64,000 nt of DNA from Caldisericales bacterium. Lineage in GTDB: Bacteria > Caldisericota > Caldisericia > JAAYUI01. The notes beneath the pieces were generated by a model. The model was not told where the DNA came from. It was given only the letters and a program-made list of their open reading frames with translations, and searched no databases. Each line of letters opens with the position of its first letter. Positions within the stretch are counted from its first letter, which is position 1. The DNA lies in the NCBI GenBank assembly GCA_012517765.1, contig JAAYUI010000016.1, positions 62,001 through 126,000 on the forward strand. The letters are read 5' to 3'. The translations under genes and the position numbers were made by a program. This document shows positions 10,116-19,068 of the stretch, in pieces.

Positions 10116-11311
10116 TCCCTCCTGACCAGCCTCACATATCTTCTCTTGCCAACTTTTATCAGAACGGGTTTTTTGGGTTCATGTATCTCTTTTGTGGGGT
10201 CATCCACCAGCTCTTCATCAAACTTGACTGCATTTGACTGAACCAGCCTTCTGGCTTCAGATGTTGAAGGAACGAGTTCAAGTTTTGTCAAAAGTTTTGC
10301 AACCTGTATTGGATAATCATCACGCTCAAGCGCCACATCCGGGATATCGGAAGGCAGGGAATGTTCGGAGAAAACCCTCAAAAATTCTTCCCTGCAAGAT
10401 TTTCCGGCACCTTCACCATGCCAGATGTCAACAACCTTTTCAGCCATCATCAACTTTATATCTCTGGGATTGACAATACCACCTTCAAAATCTCGTGCCG
10501 CCTGTTCTATTGTGGATGGATCGGCAAATGCGGCATACTGGAGATAATTAACAATGAGGCCGTCTGGAATGCTCATCAGCTTGCCGAACATGTTCGTGGG
10601 TTCGTCAAGCAGATCGACAGTATTTCCGATAGACTTACTCATCTTTATTACGCCATCGGTACCAGGCAGTATTGGCATGGTCATCATGACCTGGGGCTCC
10701 ATGCCCATTTCTTTCTGGAGTTCCCTTGCGGCAAGGAAGTTGAATTTTTGGTCCGTACCGCCAATTTCCACATCTGCCTTGATTGCCACTGAATCAAATG
10801 CCTGGAAAACAACATAAAGTAATTCATGGAGATATATTGGAGCCTCGGCCTTCATTCTCTTTGTAAAATCATCACGCTCCAGGACCCTGGCAACAGTGAA
10901 TTTTGCTAGAAGTTTTACTATGTCCTTACCCTCAAGCTTGCCAAGCCATTCAGAGTTGAACCTGACCATCCCGCTTTGCGGTTCCAGAACCCTTATCACC
11001 TGGTCGATATATGTTCTTGCGCTATCTTTTATCTGCTCTTCCGAAAGCGGCTTCCTTGTTTCCTTGCGCCCTGATGGATCACCAATCATCGCTGTGTAGT
11101 CACCAATAACAAAAATGACCTTGTGCCCCATGTCCTGGAACTGGCGCAGTTTTTTTAATACCACAGCATGCCCAAGGTGCAAGTGGGGGGCAGTAGGATC
11201 AGCTCCAAGCTTGATTATGAGAGGCCTGCCAAGCTTAAGTTTTTGCTCAAGGCCATCTTCCGGGATAATCTCAGCACAACCATACTTCAACAATTCCAGC
11301 TCTCTAGTCAT
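10112..11311 (-). CDS. tyrS: Tyrosine-tRNA ligase
   Basis: 399 aa, class I synthetase. HIGH-type motif HLGH (45-48) in APHLHLGHAV, KMSKS at 223-227 and a C-terminal S4 RNA-binding domain (about 340-395). It charges tRNA-Tyr in the cytosol. No T-box leader is possible because the gene starts inside the end of the upstream membrane-protein gene (8 nt overlap). Confidence 0.97.
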   Translation of the reverse strand: MTRELELLKYGCAEIIPEDGLEQKLKLGRPLIIKLGADPTAPHLHLGHAVVLKKLRQFQDMGHKVIFVIGDYTAMIGDPSGRKETRKPLSEEQIKDSARTYIDQVIRVLEPQSGMVRFNSEWLGKLEGKDIVKLLAKFTVARVLERDDFTKRMKAEAPIYLHELLYVVFQAFDSVAIKADVEIGGTDQKFNFLAARELQKEMGMEPQVMMTMPILPGTDGVIKMSKSIGNTVDLLDEPTNMFGKLMSIPDGLIVNYLQYAAFADPSTIEQAARDFEGGIVNPRDIKLMMAEKVVDIWHGEGAGKSCREEFLRVFSEHSLPSDIPDVALERDDYPIQVAKLLTKLELVPSTSEARRLVQSNAVKFDEELVDDPTKEIHEPKKPVLIKVGKRRYVRLVRRD

Positions 11312-11942
11312 AGTTCACCCATGTGTATGAGAATGTGGCGATGCCGATCAGATAAAGGAACAATGATCCGGAAATCGCAGGGCTCCCTTCACCAAAAAGA
11401 AGCATTAGGGAACCTAAAACAATAAAAGAAAAAGAGACTGAGCCATAGGCCTCATATAGTTTAACCCTCGAATTTATAAAACCAAGGAAAAATGAGAAGA
11501 ATATTCCCATCGAAGCAAATGAATTCAGGGTCAGAAAAACATCGTTAATTATACTGCTGTCAAACACAGCACCAGTTGATGAGGCAGCAAGGGAGACCAG
11601 TCCAGATAAAAATGGTATCGCAAAGATAACAGCCGATGCGGCCCTTTTCGAGGGAGAGGGACTGGAATTATCAAATGCCATAGCATGGATGATGCCGGCG
11701 CTGAAGCTGGCAAGTGCCAGAAAACCTGTTATAATGTAAAGATTTTGTTTTGTGGTGGCCCAAAGCAGAAACATGATGGAGCCAAACAACAAATCGCAAA
11801 AAGAAAGGAACCATGCAAAAATTGTAAAATCGTTCCTTCTGTACAAGTATTTTCTGAGGGAATCTTGGGCAAGAAAAATAGCAAAAAATGATGTAGCCAC
11901 AGAACATATGACTGTCAGAAGTGTGTATGAGAGCTGGTTCAT
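11304..11942 (-). CDS. Polytopic membrane protein, family not recognised
   Basis: 212 aa with about six or seven hydrophobic helices (near 5-25, 40-62, 67-90, 105-122, 135-155, 165-185, 190-207). No charged catalytic motif stands out. It overlaps the DUF4388 gene by 4 nt at its start and tyrS by 8 nt at its end, so it is made together with them. It could be a membrane partner of the DUF4388 or VWA-FHA protein; this is inference from position only. Confidence 0.7.
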   Translation of the reverse strand: MNQLSYTLLTVICSVATSFFAIFLAQDSLRKYLYRRNDFTIFAWFLSFCDLLFGSIMFLLWATTKQNLYIITGFLALASFSAGIIHAMAFDNSSPSPSKRAASAVIFAIPFLSGLVSLAASSTGAVFDSSIINDVFLTLNSFASMGIFFSFFLGFINSRVKLYEAYGSVSFSFIVLGSLMLLFGEGSPAISGSLFLYLIGIATFSYTWVNYD

Positions 11943-12772
11943 TTGGAATCCCCGATTGATGCTTTTTCCAGTGGGACATTGTTTCCTTTGGCATCAACCA
12001 GCGATATCAACCCCTGTCTGTAAAGCTGGGTAACAACTATAGAAATGCGCTTCTGATCAAGATTAAGTTTGGCAGTTATACGTTCCAGAGTAATACGACC
12101 GTCAATCTGTTGGTAAACAAGGTCCTGCATCGCAGTCTCAACGCCAACTTTTGGAGAGGCTATCCTGTTTTTTGGCACAAAGAGCGACTGCCCCCTGTGT
12201 GGTTGTGGGATCAGAGTCAAATCAATAAGTTTATATTTCAGGGAGGTAATTATCCCTGCTGATTTTAATGCAAACAGTATCCTGTAAGTCGAGAGATAGC
12301 CAAGACCCGATTTTTCCGCAATCTGCCTGGCATTGAGTTTTCCATCAACAAGCCTGAGCGTCTTCCAGTCATCAGGTTTCATGGTGAAGTCTGATGAGGC
12401 CTCCTGTATGTTGTTTTGTACCTCAAAAACTTCATCCTCGAAAAAACCTTGCGATTTTATTACTTTCCATTCTTCAAGTAGCCTCGAGCCCTGGATGAGA
12501 AGGGAATCAATGGGCTCGTAGATTGTCCTAAGATCTATCCTTCCACGCTCATCGAACATAAATTCGCCCTCTTCCCATATCAGAAGCTCAAAAAATGCCG
12601 CACTGCCAGTCAGCTTCGCAATGGCGCAATGGTAGAGCCTGCCAGCCTGGAAATAGCACCTGGCTTGCCTTTCTCCATCATCAATTTTCAGGGCACCAGA
12701 TTTGCCCTCCATAGTGATCAACTGGAGTAGCGAATTCAATTTGAAACTTTTTATATCTCCGACAAGCGCCAT
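11939..12772 (-). CDS. DUF4388 domain protein with winged-helix-like C-terminus
   Basis: 277 aa, no signal peptide. The N-terminal 100 residues (LVGDIKSFKLNSLLQLITMEGKSGALKI, then CYFQAGRLYHC) match the DUF4388/PatA-N pattern found in gliding and response-regulator proteins of delta-proteobacteria and cyanobacteria. Residues about 130-190 (VDGKLNARQIAEKSGLGYLSTYRILFAL) and 215-265 look like two small helix-turn-helix modules. It is the first gene of a five-gene operon; GGAGGG lies before the ATG. Probably a signalling or regulatory adaptor. Confidence 0.78.
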   Translation of the reverse strand: MALVGDIKSFKLNSLLQLITMEGKSGALKIDDGERQARCYFQAGRLYHCAIAKLTGSAAFFELLIWEEGEFMFDERGRIDLRTIYEPIDSLLIQGSRLLEEWKVIKSQGFFEDEVFEVQNNIQEASSDFTMKPDDWKTLRLVDGKLNARQIAEKSGLGYLSTYRILFALKSAGIITSLKYKLIDLTLIPQPHRGQSLFVPKNRIASPKVGVETAMQDLVYQQIDGRITLERITAKLNLDQKRISIVVTQLYRQGLISLVDAKGNNVPLEKASIGDSK

Positions 12773-12802
12773 AGGCCCTCCAAAGTCGAATTATTCAAGT
12801 CA

Positions 12803-12830
12803 AGTTTAATATAGGAGTTGATTTTGTCAA
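12803..12830 (-). promoter_or_regulatory. Promoter of the DUF4388-tyrS-hutU operon
   Basis: Reverse strand TTGACA (12830-12825), 16 nt, TAAACT (12808-12803). Confidence 0.5.
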
Positions 12831-12855
12831 CTTGGTCAGTGGCAAAAAACATTTA

Positions 12856-12883
12856 TAGACAAAGATTGGCACTTTGTTACAAT
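12856..12883 (+). promoter_or_regulatory. Promoter of the MFS-transglutaminase operon
   Basis: TAGACA (12856-12861), 16 nt, extended -10 TGTTACAAT (hexamer 12878-12883). The ATG at 12898 follows after 14 nt, so the leader is about 7-8 nt and contains AAGG. Confidence 0.6.
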
Positions 12884-12897
12884 CACCTTGAAGGTCA

Positions 12898-14046
12898 ATG
12901 CAAAAACCAAACCTGCAGATTTTAGGGCTTTCTTTTTCGATTGCCATTGCCGCAATGGGTTTTCAGGTTGCACCCTCCACGGTTATGGGAATTATAAGAG
13001 AGCTGAATTTCCTCAATTTCACACAGGCCATGCTGCTTGCAAACGCACCGGCTTTTATGAGCCTGCTGGTAATGCTTCCCATTGGGAGATTTCTAAACAT
13101 TAGAAATCCTATAAGATGGTCATTGCCGGCAGGCATCATTCTCGCATCCATCTCAGCATTGCTCCTGTTCATGGCGAGCTATCCATTCATGCTGTCCCTC
13201 AGGTTCATGGGCGGGCTGGCAACAGCGCCAGCATATATCATCGGGTCACAGCTTCCGCTGGGTGCCTTCCAGCCAGAATACAGAAACAGGTTTTCGGCGA
13301 TCCAAACTCTTGCTGCACCGGTTGGGACAATACTCACCACTCAAACTGGCGGGCTGATCGCTTCCAGGTTTGGACATACACTCGTCTACATTGTTCCATT
13401 ACTCTTTAGCTTCATTGCAATTGTTTTCGCCATCAAGTTATGGAATATAAAACTCCCAGAGACAGACAAACTCACGCAAAAAAGCCCTTTGCTCCCTTCA
13501 GCAAAGACCATGTTAATGGCAACAGTCTGGGCACTCTTTTCTGGTGCCACCGCAGGTGCCTTTATTAACACGTCTACTGAAATCGGAGTTTCCGAGGGGC
13601 TTGGAAGATCAATTGCCTCACTTGGACCGCTATTTTTAATGGTTCCATCTTTTTTCATAAGTCCATGGGTAGGCTCAATGCTGGATAAGAAAATAAAAAG
13701 AAGAGATGCACTGATTGTTGCAGGATTGATTATGGCACTATCAATCCTTATTTTGCCAGCAGGAAAACCATTCTGGTTTGTTGGCTCAATCTTGCTTGGG
13801 CTGTCAGCATCATTCATTCCACCAGTGGTTTTTTCCTCACCAGGGAAATTTGAGCCCCAGCACAACATGGCTTATGCACTCTCAATAATAAACCTTTTTG
13901 GAACGATAGGTCTTATAGCATCAACACCCCTTGTTGGAACAATGAGGGATGCAACACAGAGTTGGCCAGCCACAATGATCGCAGTATCAGTTTTTTGTTT
14001 TGCAATATCGCTTACAGGCCTGGCTTTTACAAAGGAGCAAAAATGA
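12898..14046 (+). CDS. Major facilitator superfamily transporter
   Basis: 382 aa, about 12 hydrophobic helices and short loops, MFS length. It begins MQKPNLQILGLSFSIAIAAMGFQVAPS. Substrate unknown. The stop overlaps the start of the next gene (ATGA), a giant exported transglutaminase-like protein, so the two are translationally coupled. It is not closely similar to the second MFS protein at 22.6-23.9 kb. Confidence 0.85.
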   Translation: MQKPNLQILGLSFSIAIAAMGFQVAPSTVMGIIRELNFLNFTQAMLLANAPAFMSLLVMLPIGRFLNIRNPIRWSLPAGIILASISALLLFMASYPFMLSLRFMGGLATAPAYIIGSQLPLGAFQPEYRNRFSAIQTLAAPVGTILTTQTGGLIASRFGHTLVYIVPLLFSFIAIVFAIKLWNIKLPETDKLTQKSPLLPSAKTMLMATVWALFSGATAGAFINTSTEIGVSEGLGRSIASLGPLFLMVPSFFISPWVGSMLDKKIKRRDALIVAGLIMALSILILPAGKPFWFVGSILLGLSASFIPPVVFSSPGKFEPQHNMAYALSIINLFGTIGLIASTPLVGTMRDATQSWPATMIAVSVFCFAISLTGLAFTKEQK

Positions 14047-17000
14047 AAAAAGCAATTGTGATTATCGTAGGTGTTTTATTTATTCTGCAACCTCTACCCA
14101 GGAGCACCAGCGCGCAGGAGGGTTGGTACCAGAAAGATATCGAGATCGAGATACCACCGCAATCTGAAGTCTCAATCGACATAAAAGATGGGCTTCCCAT
14201 TGTTGACGGGGTGAACAGTAAATGGTCTGAACTAAGGTGCCCGGAATGGGTCAAGGGCGACCTGGCGCTTGCCTTCGAAAAGCTTTCAAAAACATCAACA
14301 AGGCTCTATCCGTCCACGTTTGTGCAGGCAGTAACACTCCTGCCCGACAAAATCGAGGTGCTTACTATCTCATCATCTGGCAGAAAACCGGAGGTCATAA
14401 GAGTGGGTGATTTTGAAAAAATGCCCATCCTGCCAGATTCAATCGATAATGGCGCCAGGCTTGCAATTGCAGACATTGATGGTGACGGAAATTCCGACCT
14501 TGTAGTGTGTCCCAAAAACGGTGGCTGGTACTATCTTAAGGGTCCAAGTTTTTCTGTGCCTGCGCAATCCGAGCAAACAGGCGACAGGGAATGGCTTTCC
14601 CCAATGACAATCCCATCTACACCAGACAAGGTGGTTTTTGCAAAAAACAGCGACACTTCGAAGGGCATGATCTACTACGACGGGACAGAAACCAAAAAAC
14701 TGGACCAGAGAAACTTTACAACGATGCTCCCTAATACCTTTGCAACACTGTGCTCAAAGGGCATGATCTATGTTGACCAGTTTGGGGTCATCCGCCTTGT
14801 TGAATCAAAAAACGGTACACCTTCAGGGTATTCGTCCTCAACCGATACAATAATGCCATCATTTGATGACGAAGTGAGGCTGGCCATTTCAGATAATCTC
14901 CTCGTTGCAGGCAACAATGATGGTGTCCTCCTTTCAATGGAAAGGAGCGGGACAGACTTCACCTTCCAGAAAAAAGAACTTGGCACAAAACTTGTTTTTG
15001 GAAGGGACCTCAGCCCCTGCCTTGCTGACATGAACGGTGACGAAAAGGTGGACCTGGTCTGGAGAGACAGTACAGGTATATACGTCTCAGATGGGCCAGA
15101 TTTCACCAAGAAAACGAAACTCTCTGTCACATCAGCCGGGCCAATTGCCGTGGGTGACCTGAACGGCGACAAAAAACCGGACATTGTCACTACAGAGAAA
15201 TCGTCCATCAAAATATTGATCGGTCCAAGTTTCAATCCGCTTGGCAACCAACCAAATGCTGAATGTGGAGAATATGTCTCACCTTCAATCGGCGACCTTG
15301 ATGCCGATGGCAAGGCAGACATTGTCCTTGGCAACGAAAAAGGACTGCTTTGTTTCCTCAAGGGCCCTGATTTCAAGAAAACTTCTCTCACCGATGGCAT
15401 CGATGTTGGCGATTATTCAAACCCCTGTATCGCCGATGTTGACCAGGACGGCAAGGTCGAGCTGGCAATCGCAAACGTTGATGGAAGAGTGATCGTTTAC
15501 AAATACAACGCTGGGGAACTCCAAGAATTCAGGTCCTGGTCATTCATCCCAACACCACCTTTTATGACAAGGTCAGATTATTTCACAAAATACTACAGGG
15601 AGTCTTCAATACTGCCCTGGGACGATGACAAACCAGCTGTTGAAGCATACAAGAAACTACTTCAGGATTGCCCTGAAAAATATCTCGATGAAGTTGCATT
15701 CTCCATTGCAAACACAAACCCGGAAGTTTTGAGGCTCGTTGCCAGAATGGGACAGCAGAGTGTGTTCCTGAGAAATGCAGTCTCAATCTACGAGGCGGAC
15801 AAGAAGCTTGGATACGTCGAAATCGTTGAAAAGGGTGACTGGACAACATGTGTCTACCAGACATCTGAAGGAAGGATCGAACTTTCAAAAGACGACTATT
15901 ACTGGTTTGTTGTCCATCCACGCGTGTACTACGAAATGCCAATTGCCGTCAATGCGTCATGGTGGGAAAAAGGGCCCGATGACTACGGGGTCACAAAAGA
16001 GGCATGGTGGCAGCACCAGGAAAACATATTCGAAGGGAACGGCGTTTTCTGGAGAGAAGGCATGGCCACAGATACAAAGTCATACGGCGATTCCATGATA
16101 AACACCGCATCAAAAGGAAAAACACTTGAAGAAGCAATAACAAATCTTCACATCCTCGTTAATCCAGGCAAAAAAGACTCCAGAAACACTTTCGGCTATC
16201 TAACGCAGGACCTTTATCCATGGCACATATTCAGGAAACGCTATGGCTCATGCGGTGAGCAATCGATCGTGTTCTGCGCAATTGCCAGGACAGCACTCAT
16301 CCCATGCTATGTCGTTGCCGACAGGGGTGAAGACCACCAGTGGAACGAGGTCTGGCTCCCGCAAGGCTGGACACATTTTGAGCCAAGCGCTGGCGACACC
16401 AATTTCATGGACGAACCATGGGGTTCTTCAGAAGGGTTCGACCACAAGGCAAAAACCACATCAACAGTAATGGGCTGGCATGGCGATGATTCCTACTTTG
16501 ACGTCACAACCACGGTGCACAACCAGAAAGACAAGAAATACACCCAGAAGGGCTCCGGTTACACCGATACAGCAAAAGTTATTTTCACAGTTACCGACGC
16601 TGACAATCAACCGGTTGAAAGCGCAATGATTGTTGCAAGGTCGGGCTGGCAGGCAAGAAACATGATATCGTTCTGGAGATATACAAACGCCGAGGGAAAA
16701 TGCACATTTGATCTTGGCTACGAGCCCTATTACATTATTGACTGCATAACAAAATATGGTTTCACAGGCCTTTCACGCTTCGTGGTCAATGAAGGCTCTT
16801 CCTATAATGTAAAACTCTCTGTTCCAGGACGTATTGGAAAACAAAACCAAACTCCAGAAGTATTCTCATCAAAAGAAACCAGCGTAAAACTGGAAGTGCT
16901 GGAAAATTCGGACGAACTGAGGCCTCCAAACTTCATAAGCGGTGGAGGATACACCCCTGGAAGCTACACTTTTGAAAAGTACAGCTATATGGGCACATTC

Positions 17001-17807
17001 TTCTCAAAGGTCAAAGTCGAAGCGACTCCGATAAAGGTTTCCACAGGTGGCAAAAACTACATCATGGGCAACACGGCATTTACCGACCCGCAAAAACCCC
17101 TGAGGCTGGTGAACGATTCAGGCAAAACCTGGAAAAAAATCAAAATCCGATTCACCTTCTCGGCAAAAGAATTCAAGCTGGACATCAAAACACCAGAGAA
17201 AGGGATAAAAGTAAACAGTGGCAGCCCGTTCAAGCTTGAAGTAAAAATTGAAAACACAACGCCAGTTGTTGGCTTCTACTGGTCATGGGACAACAAAAAC
17301 TGGAACAGACTGGACAAAGAAGGCGCAACAATCGAAACGGGGCTAGGTGGTGCACCAAGCCCTGGCAAGAAAACAATAAACCTCAAGGCCGTAGCGCTTT
17401 TCAAGGATGCAACCCAGGAGGTAACAAAAACATTCGAAGTTGAACTTCTCCCAACAAACGAGTTCAAAAACCAGCCAGTGTTCCAGGACCCGCCAAACCA
17501 GCTCGAAGGCTCTTCGTGGAAACTCCAGTCATTCAGGATTCCGAAGGGTGAAAGGTACCTGATGATAAAAACGGACAGCCAGTCACCAGGGCTTGATCTT
17601 GACGTGTTCCTTTATCTGGACAAAAATGGCGATGGCAAACCAACAGAGGACGAACAAATCGGCGCATCAAACGGGCCAACCTGCCAGGAGAGGATCCTCA
17701 TAAACAATCCAACCGAAGGTCCATACATACTTCTTTGCCAGGGATGCACATGTCCCACTGAAAATTCAACATTTGATGTGAAGTTTTCCTGTATCCCAAT
17801 CTGGTAA
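14043..17807 (+). CDS. Giant exported FG-GAP propeller protein with transglutaminase-like domain
   Basis: 1254 aa from the ATG at 14043 (SD GGAG; the track ORF starts 27 codons too early). Signal peptide 1-25 (MKKAIVIIVGVLFILQPLP). Residues about 150-530 hold at least five FG-GAP/VCBS repeats with Ca-binding loops such as DIDGDGNSD and DLDADGKAD. A papain-like transglutaminase core follows: Cys737 in YGSCGEQS, His765 in EDHQWNEVW, and Glu780 in HFEPSAG where an Asp is usual. A carboxypeptidase-regulatory-like Ig module (about 845-925), another Ig-like region and a C-terminal PPC-like domain with CQGCTC complete it. It may hydrolyse or crosslink envelope peptides; activity is unproven because of the Asp-to-Glu change. 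Confidence 0.82.
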   Translation: MKKAIVIIVGVLFILQPLPRSTSAQEGWYQKDIEIEIPPQSEVSIDIKDGLPIVDGVNSKWSELRCPEWVKGDLALAFEKLSKTSTRLYPSTFVQAVTLLPDKIEVLTISSSGRKPEVIRVGDFEKMPILPDSIDNGARLAIADIDGDGNSDLVVCPKNGGWYYLKGPSFSVPAQSEQTGDREWLSPMTIPSTPDKVVFAKNSDTSKGMIYYDGTETKKLDQRNFTTMLPNTFATLCSKGMIYVDQFGVIRLVESKNGTPSGYSSSTDTIMPSFDDEVRLAISDNLLVAGNNDGVLLSMERSGTDFTFQKKELGTKLVFGRDLSPCLADMNGDEKVDLVWRDSTGIYVSDGPDFTKKTKLSVTSAGPIAVGDLNGDKKPDIVTTEKSSIKILIGPSFNPLGNQPNAECGEYVSPSIGDLDADGKADIVLGNEKGLLCFLKGPDFKKTSLTDGIDVGDYSNPCIADVDQDGKVELAIANVDGRVIVYKYNAGELQEFRSWSFIPTPPFMTRSDYFTKYYRESSILPWDDDKPAVEAYKKLLQDCPEKYLDEVAFSIANTNPEVLRLVARMGQQSVFLRNAVSIYEADKKLGYVEIVEKGDWTTCVYQTSEGRIELSKDDYYWFVVHPRVYYEMPIAVNASWWEKGPDDYGVTKEAWWQHQENIFEGNGVFWREGMATDTKSYGDSMINTASKGKTLEEAITNLHILVNPGKKDSRNTFGYLTQDLYPWHIFRKRYGSCGEQSIVFCAIARTALIPCYVVADRGEDHQWNEVWLPQGWTHFEPSAGDTNFMDEPWGSSEGFDHKAKTTSTVMGWHGDDSYFDVTTTVHNQKDKKYTQKGSGYTDTAKVIFTVTDADNQPVESAMIVARSGWQARNMISFWRYTNAEGKCTFDLGYEPYYIIDCITKYGFTGLSRFVVNEGSSYNVKLSVPGRIGKQNQTPEVFSSKETSVKLEVLENSDELRPPNFISGGGYTPGSYTFEKYSYMGTFFSKVKVEATPIKVSTGGKNYIMGNTAFTDPQKPLRLVNDSGKTWKKIKIRFTFSAKEFKLDIKTPEKGIKVNSGSPFKLEVKIENTTPVVGFYWSWDNKNWNRLDKEGATIETGLGGAPSPGKKTINLKAVALFKDATQEVTKTFEVELLPTNEFKNQPVFQDPPNQLEGSSWKLQSFRIPKGERYLMIKTDSQSPGLDLDVFLYLDKNGDGKPTEDEQIGASNGPTCQERILINNPTEGPYILLCQGCTCPTENSTFDVKFSCIPIW

Positions 17808-17813
17808 AACCGG

Positions 17814-17842
17814 TTGACAACAAGCGTGCCGGATTTTAACAT
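17814..17842 (+). promoter_or_regulatory. Promoter of tRNA-Arg
   Basis: TTGACA (17814-17819), 17 nt, TAACAT (17837-17842). The tRNA 5' end follows after 10 nt. The -10 lies mostly in the loop of a 12-bp perfect inverted repeat. Confidence 0.55.
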
Positions 17843-17854
17843 AATCCGGCACGC
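17824..17854. repeat. Perfect 12-bp inverted repeat spanning the tRNA-Arg promoter
   Basis: GCGTGCCGGATT (17824-17835) and AATCCGGCACGC (17843-17854) are exact reverse complements with a 7-nt loop TTAACAT. The right arm includes the first two bases of the tRNA. It may terminate the upstream transcript (no U-tract follows) or act as an operator. Confidence 0.85.
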
Positions 17855-17926
17855 GCCCATAGCTCAACTGGACAGAGTGGTGGCCTCCGGAGCCGCAGGT
17901 TAGGGGTTCGAATCCCCTTGGGCGCG
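17853..17926 (+). tRNA. tRNA-Arg(CCG)
   Basis: 74 nt folding as a full cloverleaf: acceptor GCGCCCA/TGGGCGC, D stem GCTC/GAGT, anticodon stem GTGGC/GCCGC with loop CTCCGGA (anticodon CCG at 17887-17889), T stem AGGGG/CCCCT with TTCGAAT loop, discriminator G. CCA is not encoded, so a CCA-adding enzyme is needed. It reads CGG codons. Its 3' 27 nt overlap the antisense methyltransferase CDS. Confidence 0.95.
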
Positions 17927-18556
17927 CTTTCTTTTTATGACATAAACCCCAGCACATTCAGAAATTTGAGAATAGGACACCAGGTAGCCCAAACCAGAAA
18001 TTCTTTTTACAAGAGTATCTGCATCCCAGTAAAACTCGCCATCATCCCAGAGATCAAGGTTTCTGTTTCTACATTCGTCAAGTTTGGTTCGGTTTTCAAA
18101 TGATATGTCACCAATGACCATGAATCCAGCTTCTTTTATGCAATAATTAAAACATTTTTCGATTATCTGGAGTTTTGTTTCATCACAAAATTCATGAAAA
18201 AGATAGTTCGAAATCACTCTATCAAACTTCTGCCCATTCAAAAAATCAAGTGGTTTTGTGACATCGGCCCGGAATATTCTGGCTCCTGGAACATTGACCC
18301 TGCATATTTCAATCATTTTTGGTGAAAAATCAACACCGGCAATATCTTTTGCTATATCGGAATACATCACGGCAAGCATTCCAGTGCCAATGCCGAGCTC
18401 CAGTACAGAACATTTTTCGTTAATATCTGAATGGCTTAGAACAGAAAAAAGAACATCCCTGAAACCAATAAAGGGAAATTCATTGCCTCCTGCGGAGTCG
18501 TCATATCGGGTCGACCATCCATCAAAGAGGGCCTGTCTGTCAGGTTGTTCAGTCAC
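17900..18556 (-). CDS. Class I SAM-dependent methyltransferase (YrrT-like), 3' end antisense to tRNA-Arg
   Basis: 218 aa. FDGWSTRYDDSAGG near the N-terminus and motif I VLELGIGTGMLAV (about 50-62) place it among small-molecule methyltransferases similar to YrrT. The substrate is unknown. The in-frame stop lies inside the tRNA-Arg gene, so the last residues (RAQGDSNP) are the tRNA antisense. The start overlaps the end of the McsA-like gene by 8 nt. Confidence 0.8.
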   Translation of the reverse strand: MTEQPDRQALFDGWSTRYDDSAGGNEFPFIGFRDVLFSVLSHSDINEKCSVLELGIGTGMLAVMYSDIAKDIAGVDFSPKMIEICRVNVPGARIFRADVTKPLDFLNGQKFDRVISNYLFHEFCDETKLQIIEKCFNYCIKEAGFMVIGDISFENRTKLDECRNRNLDLWDDGEFYWDADTLVKRISGLGYLVSYSQISECAGVYVIKRKRAQGDSNP

Positions 18557-19019
18557 CCTGTTTGTTGTTTTTGGCTTCCCTGGGGTGGGACTTTAAATAA
18601 TCCCTTATTTTTGCGGCATCCTCAAAACGCTCTTCCTGAATGGCCCTTTCAAGGTCGCTCCTGAGTGATTCGGTGCTTTCCTTGGAGAGTGAAAACTCGT
18701 TTATGATTGCACCAAGCCTCTCCTTGAAGGCGATATAGCAGGCCGGGCAACCAACATAATTGTCTTTTACAAAGGCAAGATATTTTTTGCCACAATTTGG
18801 ACAGGCCAGATCAATATCTTTCTGTTCCCTTGCCTGCGCAACCACGCTTGAGAGCCAGTCAGAGACGCCCCTTTGGCCAAAAGTGGCCTGGGCCCTCCTT
18901 GACTCCAGCATTTTTTTTGCGCAATCGTCGCATATATATAATTCAAGGACTTTCGTTGAGCCTATCACCTGAACATAGTGCCCAGTCGCTTCCTTTTGTT
19001 TGCAAATCTGACAAAGCAT
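18549..19019 (-). CDS. McsA-like zinc protein with UvrB/UvrC motif
   Basis: 156 aa. Two zinc-binding groups: CQICKQKEATGHYV with CDDCAKK, and CPNCGKK with CPAC. The C-terminal 35 residues (LERAIQEERFEDAAKIRDYLKS) form a UVR motif. In Firmicutes McsA activates the arginine kinase McsB and partners CtsR and ClpC in heat-shock control; none of those genes is adjacent here. SD AAGGAAG before the ATG. Confidence 0.82.
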   Translation of the reverse strand: MLCQICKQKEATGHYVQVIGSTKVLELYICDDCAKKMLESRRAQATFGQRGVSDWLSSVVAQAREQKDIDLACPNCGKKYLAFVKDNYVGCPACYIAFKERLGAIINEFSLSKESTESLRSDLERAIQEERFEDAAKIRDYLKSHPREAKNNKQGD

Positions 19020-19068
19020 TTACACTTCCTTTCAAAACCAATTATAATATAGGGGAACCAGATGTCCA
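19019..19068. promoter_or_regulatory. Divergent promoters of acpS and the mcsA-like gene sharing a palindromic -10
   Basis: ATTATAAT (19041-19048) is its own reverse complement and gives TATAAT on both strands. Plus strand: TTTACA (19019-19024), 18 nt, TATAAT. Minus strand: TGGACA (19068-19063), 16 nt, TATAAT. Confidence 0.55.

Noticed and set aside
14768-15400. 210-aa minus ORF
   Set aside because: Shadow of FG-GAP repeats in the 1254-aa protein; periodic codons keep the antisense frame open.
17766-17957. 63-aa minus ORF with ARPRGFEPLTCGSGGHHSVQLSYGR
   Set aside because: It is the antisense of tRNA-Arg, a common false annotation.
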